Shown: positions 55,301 to 62,786, counted from the stretch's first letter. The stretch is 64,000 bases of DNA from Pseudonocardia sp. ICBG1293 (GCF_020131355.1 NZ_JAHLEL010000038.1:682001-746000); one strand, 5' to 3'. Notes: generated by a model not told the origin, from the sequence alone. A program made the numbers and translations.

Positions 55301-56895
55301 CCCACGGCGGGCCGGCCGGGCTGGGCCGGGCGCTGGCCGAGAAGCGGATCACGGGAGGCGAGTGGTACTTCCGCGCGCACTTCTTCCAGGACCCGGTCCA
55401 GCCCGGCTCGTTCGGGGTCGAGGCCATGATCGGGCTGCTGCAGCTCCTGGTGCTCCGGAAGGGGTACGGCGCGGCGATGCGGACCCCGCGGTTCGAGCCG
55501 GTCGCCGTCGGTGCGCCGCTGCGCTGGCGGTACCGGGGCCAGGTCACGCCCGACGACGACGTCGTCACGATCGAGCTGAACCTGACGCGGGTGGACCGCG
55601 ACCGGCGCGGGGTGTTCGTGCAGGCCGACGCGTGGCTCTGGGTGGACGGGGTCCGGATCTACGAGGTGCTCGACCTGCCGGTCCGGCTGGTCGACGCCGA
55701 CGCCGACGCCACCCGCGGCCACGTCGACACGGTCCTCGACCCGGCCACCGACGACTGGCTGGGCGACCACCGTCCGAACTGGACGGCTGCGGTCCTGCCG
55801 ATGATGTCGGTGGTGGACCTGATGTTCGCGGCGGCCCGGTCGGGTGGACCCGACGGCGTCCGCGCGCTGCGCGACCTCCGGATCCGCCGCTGGATCACCG
55901 TCGAGGGCCCGACGACCGTGCGGACCGCGGTGAGCGCCAACCGGGACGGAGATCTCGCCGTCACGACCTCGGTCGACGAGGGCACGACGGGCGGGGGACC
56001 GGGCCCGGTCGCGGAGGTGGCCGACGCGATCCTGTCGACCCGGCACTCCGCCGAGCGGCCCAGCGCATGGCCGGACCCCTCGGACGCCACCCCGCTGCCC
56101 GACCCCTACGAGACGGGCATGCTCAGCCACGGTCCGCGGTTCCGGCACCTGACGTCGCTGCGGGTGGGTGCCGCCGGCTCCGTCGCGACCCTCGACGCCG
56201 CCGGTGGCGGTGTCCCCCGGGGTGAGCTGCACCAGGGCCTGCTCGACGCGTGCACCCACGTCGTCCCGCACGCCGAGCTGTGGCGGTGGTCCGCCGCGAT
56301 CGGCTGGGACCGGGTCGGGTACCCGTCGCGCATCACCACCCTCGACCTGTACGAGCCGCTCCCGGACCGGGGGCTGCTGGTGGTCCGCGCCCGGTTCGCC
56401 GGCTTCGAGGACGGGGCACCGGCGCATCCGTCCTTCGACGTGCAGGTCTGTCACGACGACCGGGTGCTCGTGACGTTCCACCTCGTCGACGTGCTGGTGG
56501 GGGCGGGTCCGCTGGCCGCGCTCGACCACACCGACCGGCGGGCGTTCCTGCGGGACCGGCGTCCGGTGGACGGTGTGGGACTGTCCCGGCGGACCGCCGG
56601 GGCGACCCGGTCGACCCGGGCAGGCGTCGTGAGCCTGGACTGGCTCCCCGGCACCGTCGCCACCGTGTACGCGCTGCCCGCGGGCGGGTCCACCGAGGAC
56701 CGGCTGTCCCTGGTCGCGGCCAAGGACCACCTCGCCTACCGGCTCGGCCTGCACCCGGCCGACGTCGAGGTCGACCTCGACACCTCCGTCGCCCGCGCCG
56801 GGGGCGCGGAGTACCCGTTCGTCGTGCACGTCGCGGAGGGGGCCGCGGAGGTCCGTGACGCGCAGGTGCCCCTTCCCGTGGAGGACAGACCGTGA
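49309..56895 (+). CDS. PfaC-like synthase, KS-CLF-AT-DH-DH plus extra DH and PPTase-like tail
   Basis: A 2,528-residue protein. The ketosynthase has Cys192 (DAACASSLYAIK), ECHATGTVVGD and KSNTGHLVTAAGAAG. The chain-length-factor-like domain has Glu607 in place of the Cys (TVSAEEASGLVAL). The acyltransferase-like domain (790-1170) has Ser945 in LGYSSGETT, with Tyr instead of the usual His. A Pro-rich linker with a helix (RIHRQFLDEQGEVHRRYLAV) follows. Two FabA-like double-hotdog dehydratases come next: RMPTGLMIEAGQADLLLISW then His1640 in YFAGHFKDDPCMPG; and His2024 in YFRAHFFQDPVQPG. A third, PKS-type dehydratase has His2154 (GDHRPNWTAAVLP) and LLDACTHVV. The C-terminus has a PPTase-like AAKDHLAYRLG stretch. 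In most PUFA clusters the acyltransferase is the separate PfaB. The start GTG has AGGAGG upstream, 12 bp after the previous stop. Confidence 0.9.
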   Translation: MFEPVAVVGRGCVLPEAPDPDVFWDNVAGGRRSIGDVPAGRWRLPASAVAGLVGPAPAPVRSATGGYVGDVVADAAARGVDPGGLLVGADTIAALDPSARWALYATAAALREAGDGVPPDRAGLVLGTLSMPTDGMVRYAEDVWFAGHPDLRNAPDGQRPVARDRFSSATPTHLTAAALGLGAGAFALDAACASSLYAIKLACDRLHDRTADLMVAGAVNRVDDLAVHLAFSALGALSPSGRSRPFHREADGLVPAEGSAVVALMRWEDARAADVRILGVIRGIGLSNDGRAAGLLVPSEEGQLRALHRAYSEAGVAPESVSLLECHATGTVVGDTTEVRSAATFFAGARDLPIGSVKSNTGHLVTAAGAAGLLKVLGAFEAGVRPPTLSAEEPVAALDGTPMRLLREAESWTGPRRAGISAFGFGGNNAHLVIDAGPPDSAAALVPPTRPEPEPVAIVAIGARVGDGGSYESFRESLLGGAGRVGPAERYDVSLDGLRTPPADLRDALGQQVAVLEAAREATRGTGLPRERTTVLIGMGCDAEVARHPTRVRVAAGAGALDDAIPDALAAPLGAPGVLGTMPNLVANRISSQLDLAGPGFTVSAEEASGLVALELGVRALRDGTADVALVGAVDLSCEPVHRRASAEVGCAGEPGDAAVVLVLKRAWAADRDGDPVLALIGGKEEAGAPELVVGDAPTGADTGPAAARFDPATVFGVPHAAKGLLAVACAAVALRHGAVPRPGAGADPALGIRRARVAVEVLGARPAGVTLTAAEVEPWVPEAAVRSYVFSGAGAGEAIAAARAGREGDHGPARLVVLAGDSGQLAARTEAAARWLDGRGVRPEGVAFRARPVGGELAAVHTNGSASYPRMGRETLLAFPDVLGTLERRCGPLRDVAGWAYTGTGDDAPHVLDRIWGAALLGQLHAEIGRDVLGLRPTAVLGYSSGETTALVATGAWRDVPQLVEDTRRSPLFTHEVAGDLAAVHRAWRAHGVRGGRWAAHLVSAGAGAVRDAIADEPTAHLMAVSAPGLCVLGGEATACARVIARLGAHAVALDYDIAVHIPEVERVREPWRALHDRPTIEVPDVRFYSCASHDSYTVSRSTAADAITEQAVGTIDFVATVEQAWRDGVRVFVEHGPRGLCTGWIDAILGDREHLAVALDSADGGGIRSLTRAVAGLRAAGVPVRDGALFDRLAPPPAPRRPRATVALPAHPAPVVLPDTTPAERMAPAPELPPVPAEPVPPPVPAEPGHRTAPQPAPPAGAGVAPRPGPEGPAHGFAATARIHRQFLDEQGEVHRRYLAVASRAQEVLLRHSRGVSAPPSGPVPHTSPSPAPPVAPGSPGATDRPQPAAPRRFGRAELEVLAAGRVADVLGPAFAEQDGFRRQVRMPMPPMLLADRVTGIDAEQGRLGTGTIRTETDVEPGSWYLDPAGRMPTGLMIEAGQADLLLISWMGVDLLNRGERVYRLLGCEVTFHGPPPVPGETLAFDIHIDGHGEQGGTRLFFFHYDCRVDGELRFSVRAGQAGFFTDAELAGSGGVLWDPAADAPDPAAPAAPPALATEARSFSAAQVVAFSDGRPDLCFGPAWPGTRAHVRTPRIADGRMLRLGEITDFSPDGGPWGRGHLRARTAVSPDDWYFAGHFKDDPCMPGTLMFEGCLQAMAFWLAASGHTADADGWRFEPVTGVTLPMRCRGQVTPQSREIVYEVVVAEVSTTPVPTVIADVLCTVDGLPAFHVRRAGLRLVPDWPLAARPPAERTGSDPRAAVAGGVRFDAVALLASARGRPSDAFGAGYRVFDGVRRAPRLPGPPFLFVSRIVSVDSPPATMWAGAQVVAEYDVDPRAWYWDDAGVLPASVLMEVALQPCGWLASYTGCALSSDDDLVFRNLDGAATVLSEVTPATGAIRTTARLRDVSTHGGTIIVSFDLRCEADGVPLVDASSVFGFFPRAAVADRTGLRVTDEERAGLVAGGTPAEPAPAEPDPGAAGLPGSALWDRVRLLEPHGGPAGLGRALAEKRITGGEWYFRAHFFQDPVQPGSFGVEAMIGLLQLLVLRKGYGAAMRTPRFEPVAVGAPLRWRYRGQVTPDDDVVTIELNLTRVDRDRRGVFVQADAWLWVDGVRIYEVLDLPVRLVDADADATRGHVDTVLDPATDDWLGDHRPNWTAAVLPMMSVVDLMFAAARSGGPDGVRALRDLRIRRWITVEGPTTVRTAVSANRDGDLAVTTSVDEGTTGGGPGPVAEVADAILSTRHSAERPSAWPDPSDATPLPDPYETGMLSHGPRFRHLTSLRVGAAGSVATLDAAGGGVPRGELHQGLLDACTHVVPHAELWRWSAAIGWDRVGYPSRITTLDLYEPLPDRGLLVVRARFAGFEDGAPAHPSFDVQVCHDDRVLVTFHLVDVLVGAGPLAALDHTDRRAFLRDRRPVDGVGLSRRTAGATRSTRAGVVSLDWLPGTVATVYALPAGGSTEDRLSLVAAKDHLAYRLGLHPADVEVDLDTSVARAGGAEYPFVVHVAEGAAEVRDAQVPLPVEDRP

Positions 56896-58346
56896 CCGAG
56901 ACGACCGTCGTGATCGTGGGGGCGGGCATCTCCGGGATCGCCCAGGCGGTGATGCTGGAGAAGGCAGGCATCACCGACTACCTGATCCTGGAGAAGGCCG
57001 ACGGCATCGGCGGCACGTGGCGGGACAACACCTATCCCGGCTGTGCCTGCGACGTCGAGTCCCATCTGTACTCGTACTCGTTCGCCGACAATCCCGACTG
57101 GACGCGCACCTACGCCCCGCAGGAGGAGATCCTCCGCTACCTGGAGTCGGTCGCCGGCGAGCGACGGATATCCCACGCCCTGCGGTTCGGCGTCGAGGTC
57201 ACCGGGGCCCGGTGGGACGACCGGTCCGCCACCTGGAGCCTGCACACCTCCGCCGGGGAGTTCACCGCGCGCTTCCTGGTGTTCGGTACCGGTGGGCTGC
57301 ACGGCGCCCACCTCCCTGACATCCCCGGTCTGGACCGCTTCACCGGTCCGGTCTGGCACTCGTCGCAGTGGGACCACGACCAGGACCTCACAGGGCGTCG
57401 GGTGGCGTTGGTCGGCACCGGGGCGTCGGGGGTCCAGATCGCGCCGGAGGTGGCGGAGGTCGCGGCCCGGCTGGTCGTGTTCCAGCGTTCGGCACCGTGG
57501 GTACTGCCCAAGGACGACCGGCCCGTGTCGCGCCGCATGCGACGGGTCCTGCGGTATCTGCCCGGAGCGCGGAGCGCCTTCCGCCGGTTCCTGTACTGGA
57601 AGCGCGAGCTCCGCGGGATCGGGTTCCACCACCGGCCTGCGATGCTGGCGAAGGCCGAGCCGCGTGTCCGCCGGTTCCTGGAGGCCCAGGTCGCCGACCC
57701 GGAGCTGCGCAGCCTCGTGACCCCGGACTACGCCTTCGACTGCAAGCGCGTGCTGTTCTCCAACACCTACTACCCGGCCCTGAACCGGGAGAACGTCGAG
57801 GTCGTCGCCGGAGCACCGGTCGCCGCGGGGGCCCGGAGCCTGGTCGACGCCTCGGGCACCGAGCACGAGGTGGACGCCGTGGTCCTGGCGACGGGTTTCG
57901 ACGTGACCTCCTCGCTCGACCGCATCCGGATCGAGGGCGTGGACGGGCGGCTGCTGTCGGAACGCTGGTCCGCAGGGCCCACCACCTACCGCGGCGTGGC
58001 GGTCCCGGGTTTCCCCAACATGTTCCTCCTGCTCGGCCCCAACGGGTTCGCGGCCTACACGTCGGTGATCTCGATGATCGAGGCGCAGGCGAGCTACGTG
58101 GTGCGGGTCGTGCGAGCGCTCCGGGCACGGGGTGCCAGCGCGCTGGAGGTGCGGCCCGAGGCCGAGGCCCGGTTCCAGGCCGAGGTCGGGCGCAAGTTCC
58201 CGCGGACCGTGTGGTCACCGGAGCACTGCCGGAGCTGGTACCAGAGCCGGTCGGCGGCCGGAACCGTGTTGTGGCCGGACTCCACCTGGCGCTACCGGCT
58301 CGCTCTGCGCAGGCCGGACCTGCACGACTACCGGGTGTCCGGCTGA
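56892..58346 (+). CDS. Flavin-containing monooxygenase, Baeyer-Villiger type
   Basis: A 484-residue class B flavoprotein. FAD motif VVIVGAGISGIAQAVMLEKA, then GIGGTWRDNTYPGCACDVES (the GGTW and YPG elements), LVFGTGGLHGAHLPDIPGLD, the fingerprint FTGPVWHSSQWD (FxGxxxHxxxW with D in place of P), NADP motif ALVGTGASGVQIAPEVAEVA and VVLATGFDVTSSL. It uses NADPH and oxygen to insert oxygen next to a ketone or to hydroxylate. GTG start overlapping the PfaC-like stop (GTGA), so it belongs to the operon and probably tailors the lipid product, for example at a keto group left by the synthase. Substrate inferred only. Confidence 0.9.
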   Translation: MTETTVVIVGAGISGIAQAVMLEKAGITDYLILEKADGIGGTWRDNTYPGCACDVESHLYSYSFADNPDWTRTYAPQEEILRYLESVAGERRISHALRFGVEVTGARWDDRSATWSLHTSAGEFTARFLVFGTGGLHGAHLPDIPGLDRFTGPVWHSSQWDHDQDLTGRRVALVGTGASGVQIAPEVAEVAARLVVFQRSAPWVLPKDDRPVSRRMRRVLRYLPGARSAFRRFLYWKRELRGIGFHHRPAMLAKAEPRVRRFLEAQVADPELRSLVTPDYAFDCKRVLFSNTYYPALNRENVEVVAGAPVAAGARSLVDASGTEHEVDAVVLATGFDVTSSLDRIRIEGVDGRLLSERWSAGPTTYRGVAVPGFPNMFLLLGPNGFAAYTSVISMIEAQASYVVRVVRALRARGASALEVRPEAEARFQAEVGRKFPRTVWSPEHCRSWYQSRSAAGTVLWPDSTWRYRLALRRPDLHDYRVSG

Positions 58347-58391
58347 GCGAGCGGGACCACCCGGGCGGCCGGGCGAACTATCGTCGCCCGG

Positions 58392-59222
58392 GTGCGAGCG
58401 GCGAACGGCGAGGCCGGACGCGGCGTGGACGGGACCGCCCGCGTGTGGGTCGGGCCGGGCTGGGCGGCCTACGTCGGCCCGTCGCTGCGGCTGGCCCCAC
58501 ACCGGGGAGCGGTGACCTGCCTCGCCCTCGGCCTCGGCACGGGCGACGTCCTGACGGTGGAGGTCGCGGGCCGGGCTCCGGTGACGGCAGGGTCGGTGCT
58601 GATCCCCGCCGGGCTACGGCACCGGATCACGACCGGCCCGGCGCGCGTGGCGTTCGTCTACCTGGAACCCCGGGGCGCCGGTCACCTCGAGTGCGCCGCC
58701 CGGATGAGCCCCGTCGGCACGCCGGACGCCCCGGTGGCCGTCGGCCACGATCGCGAGGCCGCTCTCGTCGACTCCGCGCGGCGCGGCGACATCGCGACGG
58801 TGCGTGACCTCACGGTCGGCGCGGACGCCGGCGGCGTCCGGGATCCCCGGATCGCCGAGGTGCTCGAGGTCCTGCACGGCCCGGGCGGAGCCGGCACGCC
58901 CACCGCGGAGCTCGCCGCGCGGTCCGGGCTGTCGGTGGCGCACCTGCTCCGGGTCTTCGGGCGGGAGGTCGGGATCGGGTTGCAGGCCTACCGCCGCTGG
59001 GCCCGGATGCGGATCGTCGCGGCGGTCCTCGCGGCCGGGGGTGACCTGACCCGGGCCGCGGCGGACGCGGGCTTCGCGACGCCGTCGCACCTCAGCTCGG
59101 CGTTCCGCACCATGTTCGGCCTGGCTCCGAGCCACCTGCTCGGTGCCGGTTCCGGGGTCGGCATCGTCGTCCACCGGGACGAGGCCCCGTCGGCGCCCGT
59201 CGACCGGTGGACCGTCAGGTGA
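58392..59222 (+). CDS. AraC-family transcriptional regulator
   Basis: A 276-residue protein. The N-terminal region has a cupin-like sensor (APHRGAVTCLALGLGTGDVL, GSVLIPAGLRHRITTGPARV). The C-terminal AraC/XylS DNA-binding domain has PTAELAARSGLSVAHLLRVF, GREVGIGLQAYRRWARMRIV and LTRAAADAGFATPSHLSSAF followed by MFGLAPSHLL. GTG start, 45 bp after the monooxygenase gene, so it may be the last gene of, or a local regulator for, the lipid operon. Its 3' end overlaps the convergent DUF4345 gene by 8 bp. Confidence 0.85.
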   Translation: MRAANGEAGRGVDGTARVWVGPGWAAYVGPSLRLAPHRGAVTCLALGLGTGDVLTVEVAGRAPVTAGSVLIPAGLRHRITTGPARVAFVYLEPRGAGHLECAARMSPVGTPDAPVAVGHDREAALVDSARRGDIATVRDLTVGADAGGVRDPRIAEVLEVLHGPGGAGTPTAELAARSGLSVAHLLRVFGREVGIGLQAYRRWARMRIVAAVLAAGGDLTRAAADAGFATPSHLSSAFRTMFGLAPSHLLGAGSGVGIVVHRDEAPSAPVDRWTVR

Positions 59223-59595
59223 CGGACGCGCGGACCAGGACCACGGCGCCCAGCGCCCCGGCGGCGACCGTCTCGACCAGGGCGTAGAACCAGATCGGGT
59301 AGAACGCCGTCGGGCGGTCGACCAGCCGGGACACGACGCGGCCCAGTGCCATCCCGGCGAGCGCGAGGCCGACGGCCGTGAGGATCCCGTCGTGCAGCCC
59401 CGGGCGGGCCAGTGCGAGACCGAGCGCGACCGCGATGGCGAGGCCGAAGCCGCCGTACACGGCGCGGACCTCCGACCTGCTCTCCGGGTGTTCGACCACG
59501 ATCCGGAAGGGCCGCACCAGGGCGGCCGGCGCGGCGAGCGCGGCGACCCCCATCCCGGCGAAGAAGACTCCGACCAGCACCACCACGGCGTTCAC
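59215..59595 (-). CDS. DUF4345 membrane protein
   Basis: A 126-residue protein with about four transmembrane helices: VVVLVGVFFAGMGVAALAAP, AVYGGFGLAIAVALGLALAR, ILTAVGLALAGMALGRVVSR and WFYALVETVAAGALGAVVLV. The motifs HPESRSEVRAVYGGF and DRPTAFYPIWFYAL are typical of DUF4345 proteins. Function unknown. GTG start at 59595 with GAGGT upstream; the open frame continues further upstream but without similarity. Convergent with the AraC gene. Confidence 0.78.
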   Translation of the reverse strand: MNAVVVLVGVFFAGMGVAALAAPAALVRPFRIVVEHPESRSEVRAVYGGFGLAIAVALGLALARPGLHDGILTAVGLALAGMALGRVVSRLVDRPTAFYPIWFYALVETVAAGALGAVVLVRASVT

Positions 59596-59816
59596 GCCCC
59601 ACCGACCTCTCCACCTCGAACCGGACGGGGGGGAGGATGCCGCGCCGGTGCCGGGTGGCGCTGTCACGGATCTGTGCGGGACCATCCCGGGACCGCCGCG
59701 GGTGGAGCGCCGTCCGTCGCCCGCGCACGGCGCCCTACCCCGTCCCGGCGCGGCCGGGCGACGACGCGCCGGCGGGAGCCGACCCGCGGCGCACCCGGCC
59801 CGCCCCCTCCTCCGTC

Positions 59817-60404
59817 TCAGCCGCCGTGGGCCGCACCCCGGCCGAGGTGGGCGTGCTCCCCCTGGAGGCTGAACAGCGCGAGCGTCTCGGCGGGCCGGTC
59901 GTCGGCGCTGCCGATCCAGTGCGGCGTGCCGGTGTCGAACTCCACCACCTCACCGGTGCCGAGGAGGTGCTCGGTGTCGTCGAGGACCAGTCGTACCCGG
60001 CCGTCGAGGACGTAGAACCACTCGTAGCCCTCGTGGGTCTGCAGGGCGGTCGTCGGCGACGCGGCCGCCGGCGGGTAGACCACCTTGAAGGCCTGGACCC
60101 CGCCGCCGCGACGGGTCAGCGGGACGAACACCAGACCGCGATGGTGCACCGGGCGCAGGTGGATGCGGGGGTCGCCGGTGGGCGGTGCCTGCACGAGGTC
60201 GTCGAGCGGGACCCCGTGCGCCCGGGCCAGGGGCAGCAGCTGCTCCAGCGTCGGCCGGAGCTTGCCGGTCTCCAGCCGGGACAGCGTGCTCGGGGTCAGG
60301 GAGGTCTCCGCCGCCAGCTGGTCGAGGGTGGCGCCGCGACGACGGCGCAGTGCCCGCAGCCGCGGGCCCACCCCGGCGAGTACGTCCGGTCCGGTGTCGT
60401 CCAC
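59817..60404 (-). CDS. XRE-family regulator with cupin domain
   Basis: A 195-residue regulator. The N-terminal helix-turn-helix is LRALRRRRGATLDQLAAETS, then LTPSTLSRLETGKLRPTLEQ. The C-terminal cupin sensor is LQTHEGYEWFYVLDGRVRLV, then LGTGEVVEFDTGTPHWIG. This arrangement is common in regulators of small detoxification or amino-acid operons. It is divergent from the lipoprotein-hydrolase gene, with a perfect palindrome between them. Confidence 0.9.
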   Translation of the reverse strand: MDDTGPDVLAGVGPRLRALRRRRGATLDQLAAETSLTPSTLSRLETGKLRPTLEQLLPLARAHGVPLDDLVQAPPTGDPRIHLRPVHHRGLVFVPLTRRGGGVQAFKVVYPPAAASPTTALQTHEGYEWFYVLDGRVRLVLDDTEHLLGTGEVVEFDTGTPHWIGSADDRPAETLALFSLQGEHAHLGRGAAHGG

Positions 60405-60423
60405 GCCGTCAGATTGCCGATCC

Positions 60424-60437
60424 GCAAGATTTCTTGC
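60424..60437. promoter_or_regulatory. Palindromic operator for the XRE-cupin regulator
   Basis: GCAAGATTTCTTGC has perfect 6-bp arms around TT and is AT-rich against the background. It lies 20 bp upstream of the XRE start and 33 bp upstream of the divergent hydrolase gene. It is a good candidate site for autoregulation and control of the plus-strand operon. Confidence 0.6.
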
Positions 60438-60469
60438 AACCCGGGACGGTGGGTGCCGATGCTGCGGAG

Positions 60470-61531
60470 GTGAACCTTCTCCGAGCAGTCCTCCGCGGCG
60501 GGGGCGGTGCGGGCGGTGCGCGGGCCCCGCGACGTCGCACCGTGGTCGTGGCCCTCACCGTGCTGGCCCTGACGGCCGGATGCGGAGCCGGCGCCGTCCC
60601 GGCCACAGGCCCGGCACCGGTGCCGCCCGGCGCGACCGGGTTCGACGCCGCCACCCGGGACGACCCTGCGTTCGCCGGTGCGTTCCGGCACGGTTTCGCC
60701 GACGTCGACGGGGTGCGGATGCACTACGTCACCGGCGGGACCGGCCCGCCCGTGGTGCTCCTGCACGGCTGGCCGCAGTCCTGGTACGCGTGGTGGCCGA
60801 TCATGCCCGCCCTCGCCGAGCACTACACCGTCTACGCGGTCGACCTGCCGGGACTGGGCGACAGCGAGGGTGTCCCCACCGGCTACGACAAGGTCACCCT
60901 CGCCCGGTACGTGCACGGGCTGGTGGCCGAGCATCTGGGGCTGCGCGAGGTCCGCGTCGTGGGGCACGACCTGGGAGCCGGGGTCGGGTTCCGGTACGCG
61001 GCCCGGTACCCGGGCGAGGTACGGCGCTACGCCCATCTCGACTACCCGCTGCCGGGGCCCGCGCTCAGCGCCGCCCGGTACCGCACGTTCAGCTGGCACC
61101 TGGCGTTCCACACGAAGCGGGTCGTGCCCGAGACCGTCGTCGCCGACGACGTGCGCGAGTACCTGAGCCTGTTCTACGCCCAGGTCGCGCTGGGCGGGGA
61201 GAGCTTCGGCGGCAGCCGCACGACACCGCCGTTCGACGACCGGGAGATCGACGAGTTCACCAGGACCTACGACCGGCCCCAGGTCCTGACCGGCGGTTTC
61301 GAGCTCTACCGCGCGCTCGACCGGGACGAACGCGACAACACCGCAGCCGCGCCCGTCCCGACCCCGACGTTGCTGATGACCGCCCAGGGGCTGCTCGCCT
61401 CGACCCGGCCGACGGTCGAGCCGCGCCTGCCGAACCTGGTCCGCGCGGTGGAGGTGCCCGGCAGCGGGCACTGGCTGCCCGAGGAGAACCCGGAGTTCGT
61501 GCTCGCCGAGCTGCTCGCCTTCCTGCCGTGA
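60470..61531 (+). CDS. Lipoprotein alpha/beta hydrolase (epoxide-hydrolase/haloalkane-dehalogenase-like)
   Basis: A 353-residue protein. The N-terminal lipoprotein signal (VVALTVLALTAGCGAGA, lipobox LTAGC) indicates an exported, membrane-anchored enzyme. The catalytic domain shows HGWPQSWYAWWPIMPALAEH, then DLPGLGDSEGVPTGY, the nucleophile region VRVVGHDLGAGVGFRYAARY (Asp of GHDLGA, as in epoxide hydrolases and dehalogenases) and GSGHWLPEENPE with the His. The substrate is unknown. The GTG start at 60470 is preceded by a weak ribosome-binding site; GTG at 60543 is less likely because it shortens the signal. First gene of a three-gene group with a methyltransferase and a DinB-like protein. Confidence 0.83.
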   Translation: MNLLRAVLRGGGGAGGARAPRRRTVVVALTVLALTAGCGAGAVPATGPAPVPPGATGFDAATRDDPAFAGAFRHGFADVDGVRMHYVTGGTGPPVVLLHGWPQSWYAWWPIMPALAEHYTVYAVDLPGLGDSEGVPTGYDKVTLARYVHGLVAEHLGLREVRVVGHDLGAGVGFRYAARYPGEVRRYAHLDYPLPGPALSAARYRTFSWHLAFHTKRVVPETVVADDVREYLSLFYAQVALGGESFGGSRTTPPFDDREIDEFTRTYDRPQVLTGGFELYRALDRDERDNTAAAPVPTPTLLMTAQGLLASTRPTVEPRLPNLVRAVEVPGSGHWLPEENPEFVLAELLAFLP

Positions 61532-61584
61532 CCGTCCACCCCTCCTGCCCGCCCACCCACCGACACCCTCCGGAGGAACCACCG

Positions 61585-62241
61585 ATGGACCCCATGCCGA
61601 CCGCGTCCGACCCCGCGACCTTCTGGGACGAGCTGTACCGCCGCCGCGACGACACCGAGCCGCGCGCCAACCCCCTGCTCACCGAGGTCGCCGGCCCGCT
61701 GGCACCGGGAACGGCCCTGGACCTCGGGTGCGGTGGCGGGGGCGACACGATGTGGCTCGCCCGGCGCGGCTGGCACGTCACGGCGGTGGACATCTCCGCC
61801 ACCGCTGTGGACGGGCTCCGGCGCCGCGCCCACGCCCACGGGCTCGCGGCGCGGATCCGCACCGAGCGCCACGACCTCGCGACGACGTTCCCGGACGGGA
61901 CGTTCGACCTGGTCTCCGCCCAGTACCTGCACACCCCGTTCGCACTGGACCGCGACGCGGTGCTGCGGACCGCCGCGCGCGCACTGCGTCCGGGCGGGTC
62001 GCTGCTCGTCGTCGACCACGGGTCCGTCGCGCCCTGGTCGTGGAACCAGGACCCGGACACCCGCCACCCCGGCGCCGCCGAGGTCGCCGCCGGGCTGGAC
62101 CTCGACCCCGAGGGGTGGACCGTCGAGCGCGCCGACGAACCCCGGCGCCGCGCGACCGGCCCCGACGGCCGCACCGCCACGGTCGTCGACACCGTCCTGG
62201 TCCTGCGCCGCGCCGGCGCCGCCCCTTCCGACCGGAGCTGA
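61585..62241 (+). CDS. Class I SAM-dependent methyltransferase
   Basis: A 218-residue methyltransferase. Motif I is ALDLGCGGGGDTMWLARRGW, followed by VTAVDISATAVDGLRRRAHA, FPDGTFDLVSAQYLHTPFAL and LRPGGSLLVVDHGSVAPWSW. The compact size and layout match thiopurine/tellurite-type or small-molecule methyltransferases. ATG with GGAGGA seven bases upstream, 53 bp after the hydrolase gene. Substrate unknown. Confidence 0.9.
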   Translation: MDPMPTASDPATFWDELYRRRDDTEPRANPLLTEVAGPLAPGTALDLGCGGGGDTMWLARRGWHVTAVDISATAVDGLRRRAHAHGLAARIRTERHDLATTFPDGTFDLVSAQYLHTPFALDRDAVLRTAARALRPGGSLLVVDHGSVAPWSWNQDPDTRHPGAAEVAAGLDLDPEGWTVERADEPRRRATGPDGRTATVVDTVLVLRRAGAAPSDRS

Positions 62242-62243
62242 CC

Positions 62244-62726
62244 GTGCCCCGACACCACGACACCGGCCTTCCGCGCGACGCCGCGGACGAGAAGAGCGTC
62301 CTGACCGGGTTCCTGGCCCATCTCCGCGGCGCGGTCGCGGCCAAGGCCGCCGGCGTCCCGGACCCCGCCGCCCGCGAGCCCGGCGTCCCCTCGGGGACCA
62401 GCCTGCTCGGCCTGGTCCGGCACCTCACACACGTCGAACGGCACTACCTGCTCGGCGAGGCCGTCCGCGACTGGCCCGCGACCTTCCGGCCGCGCGAGCA
62501 GGACACCGCCGAGGACGTCCTGGCCGCCTACCGGGAGGCCGTCGCCCGCGCCGACGCCGTCATCGACACCTGGTCGGACCTGGACCGTCCGGCGCCGGTG
62601 CCCGCGGGGCGGAGATCGGCCCCGTCGAGACGGTGGCTGCTGGTGCACATGATCGAGGAGACCGGGCGCCACGCCGGGCACGCCGACATCCTCCGCGAAC
62701 GCATCGACGGCTGCACCGGACGCTGA
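62244..62726 (+). CDS. DinB/DUF664 family protein
   Basis: A 160-residue four-helix-bundle protein of the DinB superfamily. DEKSVLTGFLAHLRGAVAAK and SLLGLVRHLTHVERHYLLGE contain the first metal-binding His, and WLLVHMIEETGRHAGHADIL the characteristic HxxxxxxxHxGH-type set. In actinobacteria such proteins are often mycothiol-dependent transferases or of unknown role. The GTG start lies 2 bp after the methyltransferase stop, so the two are coupled. Confidence 0.87.
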   Translation: MPRHHDTGLPRDAADEKSVLTGFLAHLRGAVAAKAAGVPDPAAREPGVPSGTSLLGLVRHLTHVERHYLLGEAVRDWPATFRPREQDTAEDVLAAYREAVARADAVIDTWSDLDRPAPVPAGRRSAPSRRWLLVHMIEETGRHAGHADILRERIDGCTGR

Positions 62727-62786
62727 GGGCCCCGGAGCACGGGGGAGCGGCGCCGGACCACCGGGGCCGTGCGGATGCTCCCGCCA

